A stretch of 64,000 bases of DNA from Streptomyces luteolus (GTDB lineage Bacteria > Actinomycetota > Actinomycetes > Streptomycetales > Streptomycetaceae), in the NCBI RefSeq assembly GCF_029968015.1, contig NZ_JASCIS010000044.1, positions 1 through 64,000 of the forward strand, read 5' to 3'. This document shows, in pieces, positions 1 to 8,540 of the stretch (positions are counted from its first letter, which is position 1; each line of letters begins with the position of its first letter). A program made the translations under genes and the position numbers. Below the pieces are notes generated by a model, which was not told the origin of the DNA, did not search any database, and saw nothing but the letters and a program-made list of their open reading frames with translations.

Positions 1-48
1 GAGGATCGACGTGCCCCGCGCACGTGAGGAGAGAGGCGAGGGGTCGTC

Positions 49-1878
49 ATGACCACAGCCCACGAGAAGCAGGCCGCACCCGCCCCGTTCGCCGCCACCG
101 TCGTCATGATGTCCGTCGTCGCGATGCTCGTCGTCGGACAGACCTTCGTCACGATCCCGCTGATGCCCGAACTCGCCGGGGCCTGGGGCGTACCGCAGGA
201 GTCCGTGGCCTGGACGACCACCGCCTTCGCGACCGCCTACGCCTGCGGCTCCCTGGCCAGCGGCCCCCTCTCCCAGCGCTACGGCTGCCGCACGGTCCTC
301 ACCGGCTGCGTCGCCGCGCTCGCCGTGGCCACGGCCCTCGTCCCGCTCGCCTCCGACCTCACCTGGGCCTCCGCGCTGCGCGCCCTCCAGGGCGTCGTGG
401 CCGGCTCGTTCGTGCCCATGTCGTACGCCTACCTGGGCGAGCGCGTGCCGCAGCACCGGCTTCCCCTCGCGCTGACCACCGTCAACTGCGCCTCCGGCTC
501 GACCGTCGTCATCGGCCAGGTCGAGGGCCAGCTGATCGGCTCCGCACTCGGCTGGCGCGCGGTGTTCCTCGTCTCCGCCCCGCTGCTCGCGCTCGGCGCG
601 ATCGCCGTGTGGAAGGTGATGCTGCCCGACCCGGAGCGCACACCCCGGTCGGGCGCGAAGCCGGCCGGGGGCGGCGCCCGCGTCCTCGTCTCCGCCCGGC
701 TCCTGCCGCTGTTCGTCGTCACACTCCCGCTGGTCGGCAGCCTCACCACGATCTACACGGCGGTCCAGCTGTACGGGCCCGCCGAACTGGTGGGCGATCC
801 GGGCGCGATGCTGAGCCTGCGCGCCAGCGCCCTGCCCGCCATGGTCGTGGCCGTGCTGCTCGCCCCGCTCCTCGGCAAGGTCCCCGCACTGCCCCGCGCG
901 GCGCTCTCCCTCGTCGTCGCGGCGGCCGGCCTCGGCGCGACCTCCCTGACCGGCGACAACACCCTGGCCCTCGGCGGGGCGCTGTTCGTCTTCGTCCTGG
1001 CGATATCCACGGTCGGCCCGGCCGTCGTGCAGTCCATCGGCGCGAGCGCCGGCGCGGCCCGCGGCATAGCCATCGCCGTGTACGGCTTCGTCCTCAACCT
1101 GGGCTCCGGCGCTGGAGCCCAACTCCCTCTGGCTGTCGGTGACTTGGCGTCCGCGGCGCTGTTCACCGCCGGCTTCCTCGCGTTCTGCGTCCTGCTCGTC
1201 ACGTTCGCCCACCGGGCCGCGAAGCGGCGCCGCGGCCGGCACGCGGGCGCCCGCCGCACCGGCGTGCGGCACCCGGCCGGACGCCCGGCGGGCCGGCACG
1301 CCAGCGGCCGCCGCCGCCCCGGGACGACCCCTGCCGAACCGCGGTCCGGCCCCCAGCAACCCGGCCCCGACCAGGGCGACTTCCCGTACGACGGCTACGG
1401 CTACGACGTGCCCGACGACCCCTGGTACACGGACTCCGGCCACCCGCACTCCGGCCACCCGCACTCCGGCTACGCCGAGCCCGGCCACGCCGAGCGCGGA
1501 TACGCCTCGCCCGCCTACCCGGTGCCCGCCTACAGCGGCCCCGAGTACCTGGGCCCCGAGCACGTCGGACCGGACGACGCGCCCTTCGACTACTTCTCCC
1601 GCTCCGGGTACGGCACCGGCCGCCCCGAAGCGCACCCAAGCACCGCGTACGACACCGCACTCGCCCCCTCCTCCGGCTCCACGTACCCCGGCCCCAGCCA
1701 CCCGGGCGCGACGTACCCCGGCCCCACGTACCAGGGCCCGGCGCACGGCCAGGCTCACGGCCCGGCGCACGGCCGGGCTCACGGCCGGGCTCACGGCCCG
1801 GCGCACGGCCCGGCGCACGGCCCGGCGCACGGTCAGGCTCACGGCCCGGCGCAACTGGAGCACGCCCATGAAAGGTGA
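49..1878 (+). CDS. MFS efflux transporter with long His/Gly-rich tail
   Basis: A major facilitator superfamily drug-efflux protein of 609 residues. Roughly the first 390 residues are hydrophobic membrane segments, with a motif-A-like loop (GPLSQRYGCRTV, about residues 72-83). The last 220 residues form a hydrophilic, low-complexity cytoplasmic tail. It begins with Arg-rich stretches, continues with Pro/Tyr/Gly/His, and ends in nine near-identical four-residue units of the form (P/Q/R)AHG. MFS pumps are normally about 400-500 residues, so the tail is extra. The ATG is preceded by GAGGCGAGGGG. It heads the operon with the downstream acetyltransferase-like gene and probably exports the product. 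Substrate is not readable from sequence. Confidence 0.88.
   Translation: MTTAHEKQAAPAPFAATVVMMSVVAMLVVGQTFVTIPLMPELAGAWGVPQESVAWTTTAFATAYACGSLASGPLSQRYGCRTVLTGCVAALAVATALVPLASDLTWASALRALQGVVAGSFVPMSYAYLGERVPQHRLPLALTTVNCASGSTVVIGQVEGQLIGSALGWRAVFLVSAPLLALGAIAVWKVMLPDPERTPRSGAKPAGGGARVLVSARLLPLFVVTLPLVGSLTTIYTAVQLYGPAELVGDPGAMLSLRASALPAMVVAVLLAPLLGKVPALPRAALSLVVAAAGLGATSLTGDNTLALGGALFVFVLAISTVGPAVVQSIGASAGAARGIAIAVYGFVLNLGSGAGAQLPLAVGDLASAALFTAGFLAFCVLLVTFAHRAAKRRRGRHAGARRTGVRHPAGRPAGRHASGRRRPGTTPAEPRSGPQQPGPDQGDFPYDGYGYDVPDDPWYTDSGHPHSGHPHSGYAEPGHAERGYASPAYPVPAYSGPEYLGPEHVGPDDAPFDYFSRSGYGTGRPEAHPSTAYDTALAPSSGSTYPGPSHPGATYPGPTYQGPAHGQAHGPAHGRAHGRAHGPAHGPAHGPAHGQAHGPAQLEHAHER
1738..1857 (+). 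repeat. 12-bp coding tandem repeat (AHG tail)
   Basis: About nine 12-bp units of the type GGCCCGGCGCAC, varying as GGCCAGGCTCAC or GGCCGGGCTCAC. They encode the (P/Q/R)AHG units at the C terminus of the MFS protein. The near identity of units implies recent slippage expansion. Confidence 0.85.
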
Positions 1879-1882
1879 CCGC

Positions 1883-2839
1883 ATGCACGACGATCCGCCT
1901 CGGAAGCGCACCCGGGCGGGGGAGTCCTGGGACGTCTCGGCCCTCGACCTCGACGCCTATCTGCGGCGCATCGGCCACGACGGCCCCCGCACCGCCACCG
2001 CCGACGTGCTGCGCGCCCTGCACCGCGCCCACATGTCGACGATGCGCTTCACCAACCTCGACCTGTTCATGGGCTCCGCCGTCCGGCTCGACGTACCGAC
2101 GCTGCAGAACAAGCTCGTCCACCGGCGCCGCGGCGGCTACTGCCTGGAGCAGAACATGCTCTTCGCCGCCGCCCTGGAGCGCCTCGGCTTCACCGTCCGG
2201 CGCTACCTCTCCCGCATCCGCCGCGGCGACGACGCCGTACGCGCCCGCGGCCACGCCGTCCTCCTCGTCGACGTCGACGGCGAACGCCTGCTGTGCGACG
2301 CCGGGTTCGGGGACGAGGGTCTGATCGAGCCGATCCCGCTGACCGACCGCGCCACGCTGACCGTGGGCGAGTGGACCTGGCGGGTCGGGCTCGACGAGGA
2401 CGAGTGGGTGCTGCGCTCCCAGCGGCCCGACGGCTGGTTCGACGTGTTCGGGCTGCGCCTGGAACGCCACCACCCGGTCGACTTCGACACGTCCAACCAC
2501 TTCATGTCGAGCCACCCGCGCTCCGCGTTCGTCGGCCAGCTCATCGCCCAGCGCGGCGACGAGCACCTGCGCCACTCCCTGCAGAACCTGAAGCTCACCA
2601 CCCAGTACCCCGACGGCCGCCGCGAACACCGCCTGCTGGCCACCGGGGACGTGGGACCCGTGCTCGGAGACGTCTTCGGACTCACCGTCACGGCGCACGA
2701 GGAGCCGCTGCTGCAGGCGGCCCTCGTCGAGGCCGCCGCCCTGGAGCGCCGCAAGGCCGCCGCCCGGCGCCCGCAGGCGCCCGCCCCCCAGGACCGCCCG
2801 GACGCGCCCGCCGCAGCACGCCGCCCCGCCACCCTCTGA
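1883..2839 (+). CDS. Arylamine N-acetyltransferase-family amide synthase
   Basis: An arylamine N-acetyltransferase homologue of 318 residues. The Cys-His-Asp triad is visible: Cys87 in RGGYCLEQN, His124 in RGHAVLLVD and Asp139 in LLCDAGFG, with the family's usual spacing. In primary metabolism the enzyme acetylates arylamines from acetyl-CoA. In secondary metabolism (rifamycin RifF, platensimycin PtmC) relatives close amide bonds on acyl thioesters. The CoA ligase directly downstream makes an amide-forming role the better inference. The chosen ATG follows AAAGGTGA. An in-frame ATG at 1868, overlapping the upstream stop, is an alternative. The C terminus has an Ala/Pro-rich extension after about residue 290. 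Confidence 0.88.
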   Translation: MHDDPPRKRTRAGESWDVSALDLDAYLRRIGHDGPRTATADVLRALHRAHMSTMRFTNLDLFMGSAVRLDVPTLQNKLVHRRRGGYCLEQNMLFAAALERLGFTVRRYLSRIRRGDDAVRARGHAVLLVDVDGERLLCDAGFGDEGLIEPIPLTDRATLTVGEWTWRVGLDEDEWVLRSQRPDGWFDVFGLRLERHHPVDFDTSNHFMSSHPRSAFVGQLIAQRGDEHLRHSLQNLKLTTQYPDGRREHRLLATGDVGPVLGDVFGLTVTAHEEPLLQAALVEAAALERRKAAARRPQAPAPQDRPDAPAAARRPATL

Positions 2840-2858
2840 CGCCGAGGAGTCCTCCGCG

Positions 2859-4442
2859 ATGTTCCGCATCCCACCCCCGCGCAACGGCCTCTACCTGGGG
2901 AGCGTCCCCGAGCAGGCCGCGGCCGACCACCCCGCCACCCCCATCACGCTCGACCACGACCTGGAGGCGCTGCCCGACGCGGGCCGGCACTTCACGCTCG
3001 CCGAACTCGCCGACTTCGTCGACGACTTGGCGGCCCGGCTGTGGGCCGCGGGCATCCGGCCCAGCGAGCACGTCGCCCTCTACAAGGCCCACAACTTCGA
3101 CATCTACCTGCTCGCCTGCGCCGCGTCCCGGATCGGCGCCGTGCCCGCGCTGCTCTCCCCGGCCCTGGACGGCAGCACCGTCGAGGCCCTCCTGCGCCGC
3201 CTGGAGCAGCCGCACCTGATCACCGACGACGACAAGCTGGGCGGCGACCTCGCCGGCCTGCCCCTGGACGAGATCACCGGCCGGATCGTCACCGTCGGCC
3301 AGGGCGGCGAGATGGGCAAGGGCGGCACCGGCCTCGCCGACCTCGCGGGCTCCCCGCGCCGCACGCCGGTCCGCATGCACGCCGACCACCCGGCCCTGAT
3401 GACGCACACCTCGGGCACCACCGGCGTGCCCAAGCTGGTCGTGCACACCGCCCGCTCGCTGCAGGGCCGGCTCCGCCCGCAGACCCGGCTCGCCTCCCTG
3501 ATCCGCAGGAAGGAGACGTACGCCGTCCATGTCTCCTACGTGCACTCGCGGATGTACATGGCGCTCGCCGTCGCCCTGCCCAAGGGCATGCCGGTGGTCG
3601 TCATGAACGACGGATCGGCCGAGCACGCCGCCGACCTGTTCGCCCGCACCCGCCCCGGATTCCTGGAGACGCACCCCAACTCCTACATGGAATGGGAGGA
3701 GTTGGTGGACGACCCGCGCCGCCCGCTGTCCAACGTGAAGTACTACAGCGGCACGTTCGACGCCATCCACCCGCCCACCATGCGCAAACTGCTCACCGCC
3801 TCCGGGCGCGGCAACCCGCTGTTCTTCCAGTTCTACGGGCAGAGCGAGTGCGGTCCGCTGGTCGGCCGCTGGTACACGAAGAAGAACGTGCACAAGGCCG
3901 ACGGCCGCTGCCTCGGCTTCACCATCCCCGGCATGACCAGCGTGCGCGTCGTCAGCCGCGACGGCCGGCGCCCCACCAAGGACAGCCCCGGCTCCATCGA
4001 GGTGCAGAGCGACGGCCGCGCCGTCACGTACTACGCCGAGGAGGAGCGGTACGCCAAGGAGTGCAACGGCCGTTGGTGGCGCACCGGCGACGTCGGCTAC
4101 CGCACGTCCGCGGGGTGCGTGCACCTCCTCGACCGCGAGGTCGACGTCATCCCCGGCATCGACAGCACCCTGGAGGTGGAGGACACCGTCCTCGGCCGCC
4201 TGGAGGAGCTCTCCGAGCTGGTCCTCGTGCCCGGCCCCGACAAGCAGCCGCTGCCCGTGGTGTGCACCAAGCAGAACGAACCCCTCGACCCGGAGCGCTG
4301 GCGTCGCGCCGTAGCCGACTTCCCGCAGCTCGCCGACCCCGTACAGATGCCGCTGAGCGAACTCCCGCGCACCGCCACCATGAAGGTGCAGCGCCTCGAG
4401 CTCGCCCGCCGGCTCCGCGAACGGCTGGAGCACGCCGCATGA
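2859..4442 (+). CDS. AMP-forming acyl/aryl-CoA ligase (A)
   Basis: An ANL-superfamily adenylate-forming enzyme of 527 residues. The P-loop THTSGTTGVPK lies near residues 180-192, the A5-like FYGQSE follows, then the hinge region WRTGDVGY and the A10-type lysine in TATMKVQRLEL (about residue 508). These enzymes turn a carboxylic acid into an acyl-adenylate and then a CoA thioester. The substrate is unknown. It is clearly a paralogue of the ligase at 58668-60227 at the other end of the cluster, sharing the GTTGVPKL, HSRM and AIHP blocks. RBS GAGGAG. It lies between the amide synthase and the FAD monooxygenase, overlapping the latter by ATGA. Confidence 0.9.
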   Translation: MFRIPPPRNGLYLGSVPEQAAADHPATPITLDHDLEALPDAGRHFTLAELADFVDDLAARLWAAGIRPSEHVALYKAHNFDIYLLACAASRIGAVPALLSPALDGSTVEALLRRLEQPHLITDDDKLGGDLAGLPLDEITGRIVTVGQGGEMGKGGTGLADLAGSPRRTPVRMHADHPALMTHTSGTTGVPKLVVHTARSLQGRLRPQTRLASLIRRKETYAVHVSYVHSRMYMALAVALPKGMPVVVMNDGSAEHAADLFARTRPGFLETHPNSYMEWEELVDDPRRPLSNVKYYSGTFDAIHPPTMRKLLTASGRGNPLFFQFYGQSECGPLVGRWYTKKNVHKADGRCLGFTIPGMTSVRVVSRDGRRPTKDSPGSIEVQSDGRAVTYYAEEERYAKECNGRWWRTGDVGYRTSAGCVHLLDREVDVIPGIDSTLEVEDTVLGRLEELSELVLVPGPDKQPLPVVCTKQNEPLDPERWRRAVADFPQLADPVQMPLSELPRTATMKVQRLELARRLRERLEHAA

Positions 4443-6046
4443 GCGAGACCATCGAACCCACCGCCACCGCCACCGCCACCGCCACCGACGTGGACGTCCT
4501 CGTCGTCGGCTCAGGACCCACCGGCCTGCTGGCCGCGTCCGAACTCCTGCGCCGCGGCGTCCGGGTGCGCGTCATCGACCGCGACCTGGAGCCGATGCAC
4601 GTCCCCAAGGCGCTGTCGCTCTGGCCGCGGGCCATCGACATCCTCGACGACCTGGGCGTCGGCGACGGCCTGCGCAAGGCCTCCGTACGCATCGACGCGT
4701 GGAGCTACTTCTCCGACCGCCGCCCGCTCGCCTCCTTCCAGATCCCCGCCGAGTACGCGGCCCGCAGCCTGCCCCAGTACGAGACCGAGCGGCTCCTCAC
4801 CGAGCGCTTCCACGCACTCGGCGGCAAGACCGAGCGCGGGGTGCGGCTGCTTGCCGTCGACGACGTCGACTACTCCGGCCGGATCGACGCCACCGACGGC
4901 GTCACCGCCGTCCTGGAGCACCGCGACGGCACCGTCGAACGCGTCCGCGTCCCGTTCCTCATCGGCGCCGACGGAGCGGGCAGCGCGGTGCGCGGCCAGC
5001 TCGGCACCGGCTTCGAGGGCAGCACGTACGAGATGGCGTTCGCCCTGGTCGACACGCACATCGAGGGACACCTGCCGTCCGACGAGATCCTCTACTACCA
5101 GGCGTCCACGGGCACCCTCGTCATCGTGCCGATGCCCGACGGCGTCTTCCGCTTCCTGTGCGTGCTGCCGAGCAGCGGCCAGGACGTCGGCGTCGAGATG
5201 ATGCAGAAGCTGGTCGACGAGCGCGGCCCGCGCGGCATCACGCTCACCGACCCGGTCTGGCAGACCGTGTTCCGCGTGCACGCCCGGCACGCCACCGACT
5301 TCCAGCGCGGCCGGGTCTTCCTCATGGGCGACGCCGCGCACGTGCACAGCCCGGCCGGCGGCCAGGGCATGAACAACGGCCTGCAGGACGCGCACAACCT
5401 GGCCTGGAAACTCGCGGCGGTGATCCACGGCGAGTCGCCGTCCTCGCTGCTGCGCGACTACGGCGCCGAACGCGCCCACATCACGCGGAGAATCGTGCGG
5501 GACACGGACATGCAGACACGCGCCTGGATGGCGGGCAGCCGAGCCAAGGTCGTCACCCGCGACGCCCTGTTCCGCCTGGCGGAGCGCACCGGCGCCGTCA
5601 CCCGCTTCTACGCCCCCGTCATGGCGGGCCGCCGCCTCGCCTACGAGGTGGTCCGCGGCACCCAGCTCCCGGCCCGCCGGACCGGCTGCGTCCTGCGCGG
5701 CAAGCTCCCGGGCGCGGGACTGCGCGTCGGCGCGGTCTTCCCCCGCGAACAGGCCCTCGCGTACGAGATGAGCGGCCCGCACGCCGACCCCTCGCAGTGG
5801 ACGCTCGTGGCCGTCACACCCAGCGGGCACGGGCCCTGGCTGGACGACGTGCGCCGTATCGCCGGGCGCCGGGGCCGGCTGCGGGTGCTGCCGCTGCGCC
5901 GCCGCGAGCTCGCCGCCCACGGCGCCTGCCGGGAGGCCCACTACTACCTGGTCCGCCCCGACGGGCACATCGCCGCGCACGGCCACGAGCGCGACCTGGC
6001 GCACCTGGAGGCCGAGCTGGACGAGGTGCTGCTCGCTCGCGCCTGA
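4439..6046 (+). CDS. FAD-dependent aromatic monooxygenase
   Basis: A class A flavoprotein hydroxylase of 535 residues (PheA/TfdB/rifampicin-monooxygenase type). It has the N-terminal dinucleotide fold VVGSGPTGLLAASELL, the middle DG motif LIGADGAGSAVR, and the FAD-ribityl motif FLMGDAAHVHSPAGGQG with NNGLQDAHNLAWKL. The C-terminal about 130 residues resemble the thioredoxin-like domain of phenol hydroxylases. It would hydroxylate a phenol or quinone-type ring using NAD(P)H and O2. The start ATG overlaps the ligase stop. The N terminus carries a (Thr-Ala)n stretch before the fold, encoded by a 6-bp repeat. Substrate is not determined. Confidence 0.9.
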   Translation: MSETIEPTATATATATDVDVLVVGSGPTGLLAASELLRRGVRVRVIDRDLEPMHVPKALSLWPRAIDILDDLGVGDGLRKASVRIDAWSYFSDRRPLASFQIPAEYAARSLPQYETERLLTERFHALGGKTERGVRLLAVDDVDYSGRIDATDGVTAVLEHRDGTVERVRVPFLIGADGAGSAVRGQLGTGFEGSTYEMAFALVDTHIEGHLPSDEILYYQASTGTLVIVPMPDGVFRFLCVLPSSGQDVGVEMMQKLVDERGPRGITLTDPVWQTVFRVHARHATDFQRGRVFLMGDAAHVHSPAGGQGMNNGLQDAHNLAWKLAAVIHGESPSSLLRDYGAERAHITRRIVRDTDMQTRAWMAGSRAKVVTRDALFRLAERTGAVTRFYAPVMAGRRLAYEVVRGTQLPARRTGCVLRGKLPGAGLRVGAVFPREQALAYEMSGPHADPSQWTLVAVTPSGHGPWLDDVRRIAGRRGRLRVLPLRRRELAAHGACREAHYYLVRPDGHIAAHGHERDLAHLEAELDEVLLARA

Positions 6047-6090
6047 CGGCCCCTCACACCCTTCACATACCTGTAACGGAAGGAGAGTTC

Positions 6091-6705
6091 ATGCACACCG
6101 ACACGACCGTCGCCATCGCCTACCACTCTGGCTACGGACACACCGCCGTGCTCGCCGAGGCCGTCGCCGACGCGGTGGCCGACGCGGGCGCCACGGCCGT
6201 GCCGGTGCCCGTGGAGGGCATCACGCCCGAGCAGTGGGAGGCCCTTGACACCGCGGACGCCATCGTCTTCGGCGCCCCCACCTACCTGGGCACCGCGTCG
6301 GGCGCGTTCCACGCCTTCGCCGAGTCGACCTCCCGCCGCTGGGCGGAGCGGGTCTGGACGGACAAGGTCGCCGCCGGGTTCACCATCTCCGGCTCGATGA
6401 GCGGCGACAAGCTGCACACGTTGCAGTACTTCTCCGTCTTCGCCGCGCAGCACGGCATGCACTGGGTCAGCCTCGACCTGCTGCCCGGCTGGAGCGCGTC
6501 CACCGCATCCGAGCACGACCTGAACCGGCTCGGCATCACGCTCGGCGCCGGCGCCCAGACGGACACGGACCGCGGCCCGGAGGAGGTCTCCAAGGCGGAC
6601 GCGCAGACCGCGTTCCACCTGGGGGCCAGGGTCGCCCGGGTGGCGGGGACGCTCCGCGCGGGACTCCGGGCGGGCACTGCCTTTGGTGAGGAGCAGCGCA
6701 TATGA
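6091..6705 (+). CDS. WrbA/flavodoxin-like NAD(P)H:quinone oxidoreductase
   Basis: A short-chain flavodoxin-fold protein of 204 residues. It starts with the FMN phosphate loop region AIAYHSGYGHTAVLAEAVAD and has the second flavin-binding loop FGAPTYLGTASGAFHAFAE near residue 66. This matches the WrbA/NQO-type family that reduces quinones by two electrons. The ATG is preceded by a strong GGAAGGAGAG. It sits between the aromatic hydroxylase and a Xi-class GST, overlapping the latter by ATGA. The three genes together suggest control of a quinone/hydroquinone intermediate. A role as flavin reductase for a partner oxygenase is the main alternative. Confidence 0.82.
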   Translation: MHTDTTVAIAYHSGYGHTAVLAEAVADAVADAGATAVPVPVEGITPEQWEALDTADAIVFGAPTYLGTASGAFHAFAESTSRRWAERVWTDKVAAGFTISGSMSGDKLHTLQYFSVFAAQHGMHWVSLDLLPGWSASTASEHDLNRLGITLGAGAQTDTDRGPEEVSKADAQTAFHLGARVARVAGTLRAGLRAGTAFGEEQRI

Positions 6706-7667
6706 AGGCCGACGAGACCCCGAAGACCGAACACCGCCGCGCGCCGCAGCACTTCACGGCCCGGGTGCGGGCCGACGGCGCGGAGGGCTGGCCGGTCGAG
6801 GCCGGCCGCTACCGCCTGGTCATCAACCGCGGCTGCCCCTGGGCGCACCGGGTCGTCCTGGCCCGTCAGCTCCTCGGCCTGACCGAGGCCGTCCAACTCG
6901 CCGAGACGGACCCCGTACGCGAGCTCATCGACGGCGACCACCACTGGGTGTTCAGCGAGGAGACGGGCAGCCCCGGCGGCGTCGACCCGGTCCTCGGCAT
7001 CCACGCGCTGCGCGAGGCGTATCTCGCGGCCGAGCCCGACTACACCGGCGGTGTCTCGGTGCCGGCCCTGGTGGACATCCCGTCGCGCAAGCTGGTCAGC
7101 AACGACTTCGACCAGCTGGTCGTCGACCTCGCGACCGAGTGGCGCGCGGAACACGCCCCGAACGCGCCGGACCTCTACCCGGCGGAGCTGCGGGACGAGA
7201 TCGAAGCGGTCTCGCGCGCCATGCACGCCGACCTCAACGACGGCGTGTACCGCGCGGGCTTCGCGCCCTCGCAGGAGAGCTACGAACAGGCGGTGTCCCG
7301 CCTCTTCACCCGCCTCGACGCCCTGGAACAGCGCCTCACGGACCGCCGCTACCTGGTCGGCGACACCCTGACGGTCGCGGACCTCCGCCTCTGGCCCACC
7401 CTGATCCGCTTCGACACGGTCTACCACGGCCTGTTCAAGTGCAACGTCCGGCGCATCAAGGACTACCCGGCCCTGTGGGCGTACACCCGCGACCTCTACC
7501 AGACCCCCGGCTTCGCCGAGACGGTCAACTTCGACCACATCAAGCGCAGTTACTACTATGGCATGCCGGGCCTCAACCCCACCCGCATCGTCCCGGCGGG
7601 ACCGGACCTGGGGGAGCTGGGCGGGGTGCAGGGGCGGGAGGCCGTCCCACACCCGCTCACTGTTTGA
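6702..7667 (+). CDS. Xi-class glutathione S-transferase-like hydroquinone reductase
   Basis: A 321-residue member of the Xi-class GSTs (S-glutathionyl-hydroquinone reductases). The signature GCPWAHR with its catalytic Cys lies near residue 45. The long insert and conserved Trp/Tyr-rich C-terminal half (YHGLFKCNVRRIKDYPALW, SYYYGMPGLNP) fit the family length of about 320. The enzymes reduce thiol-conjugated hydroquinones. Actinomycetes make mycothiol rather than glutathione, so the thiol used is uncertain. It is coupled to the WrbA-like gene by an ATGA overlap and closes block A. A promoter for the next genes overlaps its stop codon. Confidence 0.88.
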   Translation: MKADETPKTEHRRAPQHFTARVRADGAEGWPVEAGRYRLVINRGCPWAHRVVLARQLLGLTEAVQLAETDPVRELIDGDHHWVFSEETGSPGGVDPVLGIHALREAYLAAEPDYTGGVSVPALVDIPSRKLVSNDFDQLVVDLATEWRAEHAPNAPDLYPAELRDEIEAVSRAMHADLNDGVYRAGFAPSQESYEQAVSRLFTRLDALEQRLTDRRYLVGDTLTVADLRLWPTLIRFDTVYHGLFKCNVRRIKDYPALWAYTRDLYQTPGFAETVNFDHIKRSYYYGMPGLNPTRIVPAGPDLGELGGVQGREAVPHPLTV

Positions 7668-7692
7668 CGTTTGTTTAACTTGACCGTAGACT
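7664..7692 (+). promoter_or_regulatory. Promoter of toxin-antitoxin operon (leaderless)
   Basis: A near-consensus sigma-70-type promoter: -35 TTGACG (7664-7669), a 17-bp spacer, and -10 TAGACT (7687-7692). The antitoxin ATG begins 7 nt after the -10, where transcription should start, and there is no ribosome binding site. The mRNA is therefore predicted to be leaderless. The sequence between the boxes is AT-rich compared with its surroundings. Confidence 0.65.
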
Positions 7693-7698
7693 TCCCTC

Positions 7699-8043
7699 AT
7701 GGCCACCATCAGGGACAAACGATCCAAGCCGGCCAAGACCCCCAAGCGGACCGAGGCCATCGCCAACACGGTGGCCTTCCGCCCCAACGACGAGGACAGG
7801 CGGGTCATCGCCGAACTCAAGCGCGAGGGTGAATCCGCCTCCGACCTGCTACGCCGCGCCCTCAAGCAACTGGAACGCGAGGCCAGGCGCGAGGCCATGT
7901 ACGCCGACATGGCGCGCCTCGCCCACGAGGACCTCAGCGACGAGCCGGACGACTGGGGCGTTGCTGAGGGCGGTGGCGTCGTCGACCTGCGGGGTAGCAC
8001 CGCCCACGAGGAGTTCGACCCGAACGGGAAGTCCGGACGGTGA
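7699..8043 (+). CDS. Ribbon-helix-helix-type antitoxin
   Basis: A 114-residue basic-then-acidic protein. Residues 15-55 (TEAIANTVAFRPNDEDRRVI, then SASDLLRRALKQLERE) look like a short ribbon-helix-helix DNA-binding domain. The acidic C terminus (HEDLSDEPDDW and beyond) is the kind of tail that wraps a MazF toxin. The stop overlaps the following toxin start (GTGA), the usual order for a type II pair. It should neutralise the toxin and repress its own promoter. Assignment rests on domain character and context rather than a signature motif. Confidence 0.72.
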   Translation: MATIRDKRSKPAKTPKRTEAIANTVAFRPNDEDRRVIAELKREGESASDLLRRALKQLEREARREAMYADMARLAHEDLSDEPDDWGVAEGGGVVDLRGSTAHEEFDPNGKSGR

Positions 8044-8357
8044 TCAGGGGCGGTATCTACCCGGTGGATCTCGGCGACGCCAAGCGCGGCCTCGAACAAC
8101 GCGGCAAGCGCTACGGACTCGTCATCAGCATCCAGCGCGACGCCTGGTCCGTCGTCACCGTCATCCCGACCTCGACCAGCGCCCGAGCGGCATCGTTCCG
8201 ACCCGAGATCGAATTCGGCGGACGAACGACACGGCTGCTCATTGACCAGATCCGCACCATCGACACCCGGTACGCGGGAGAGCTGGAGCACTATCTGCCG
8301 CGTGACGAGATGGAGCGGGTGGAGGAGCTCCTCGGGCTCTTCCTGGGGCTGGAGTAG
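8040..8357 (+). CDS. PemK/MazF-family toxin (mRNA interferase)
   Basis: A 105-residue protein with the PemK/MazF layout: N-terminal RGGIYPVDLGDAKRG, the strand KRYGLVIS, VVTVIPTSTSARAASFRPEI, and a C-terminal LIDQIRTIDTRY. It lacks any N-terminal extension and has typical family length. These toxins cleave single-stranded RNA. The GTG start is embedded in the antitoxin stop, so translation is coupled. The pair sits exactly where block A gives way to an accessory island, consistent with an island-maintenance role. Confidence 0.85.
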   Translation: MIRGGIYPVDLGDAKRGLEQRGKRYGLVISIQRDAWSVVTVIPTSTSARAASFRPEIEFGGRTTRLLIDQIRTIDTRYAGELEHYLPRDEMERVEELLGLFLGLE

Positions 8358-8540
8358 GGCGTTCTCGCGCGTGGCGCCCTAGATGGGCAGCGCCCAGCTC
8401 GGCCCATGCGGTACTCCCGGTGCTCCGATCCACACCCTCTGGGCCTCGGGGGTCGGGAACTGCTGGGGATTGAGTGCCCATAAGCGTCCTCGAGGTCGTA
8501 AGAGTGAGTTCGGATGCCTCGGCGGGCTGTTGATATCTGA

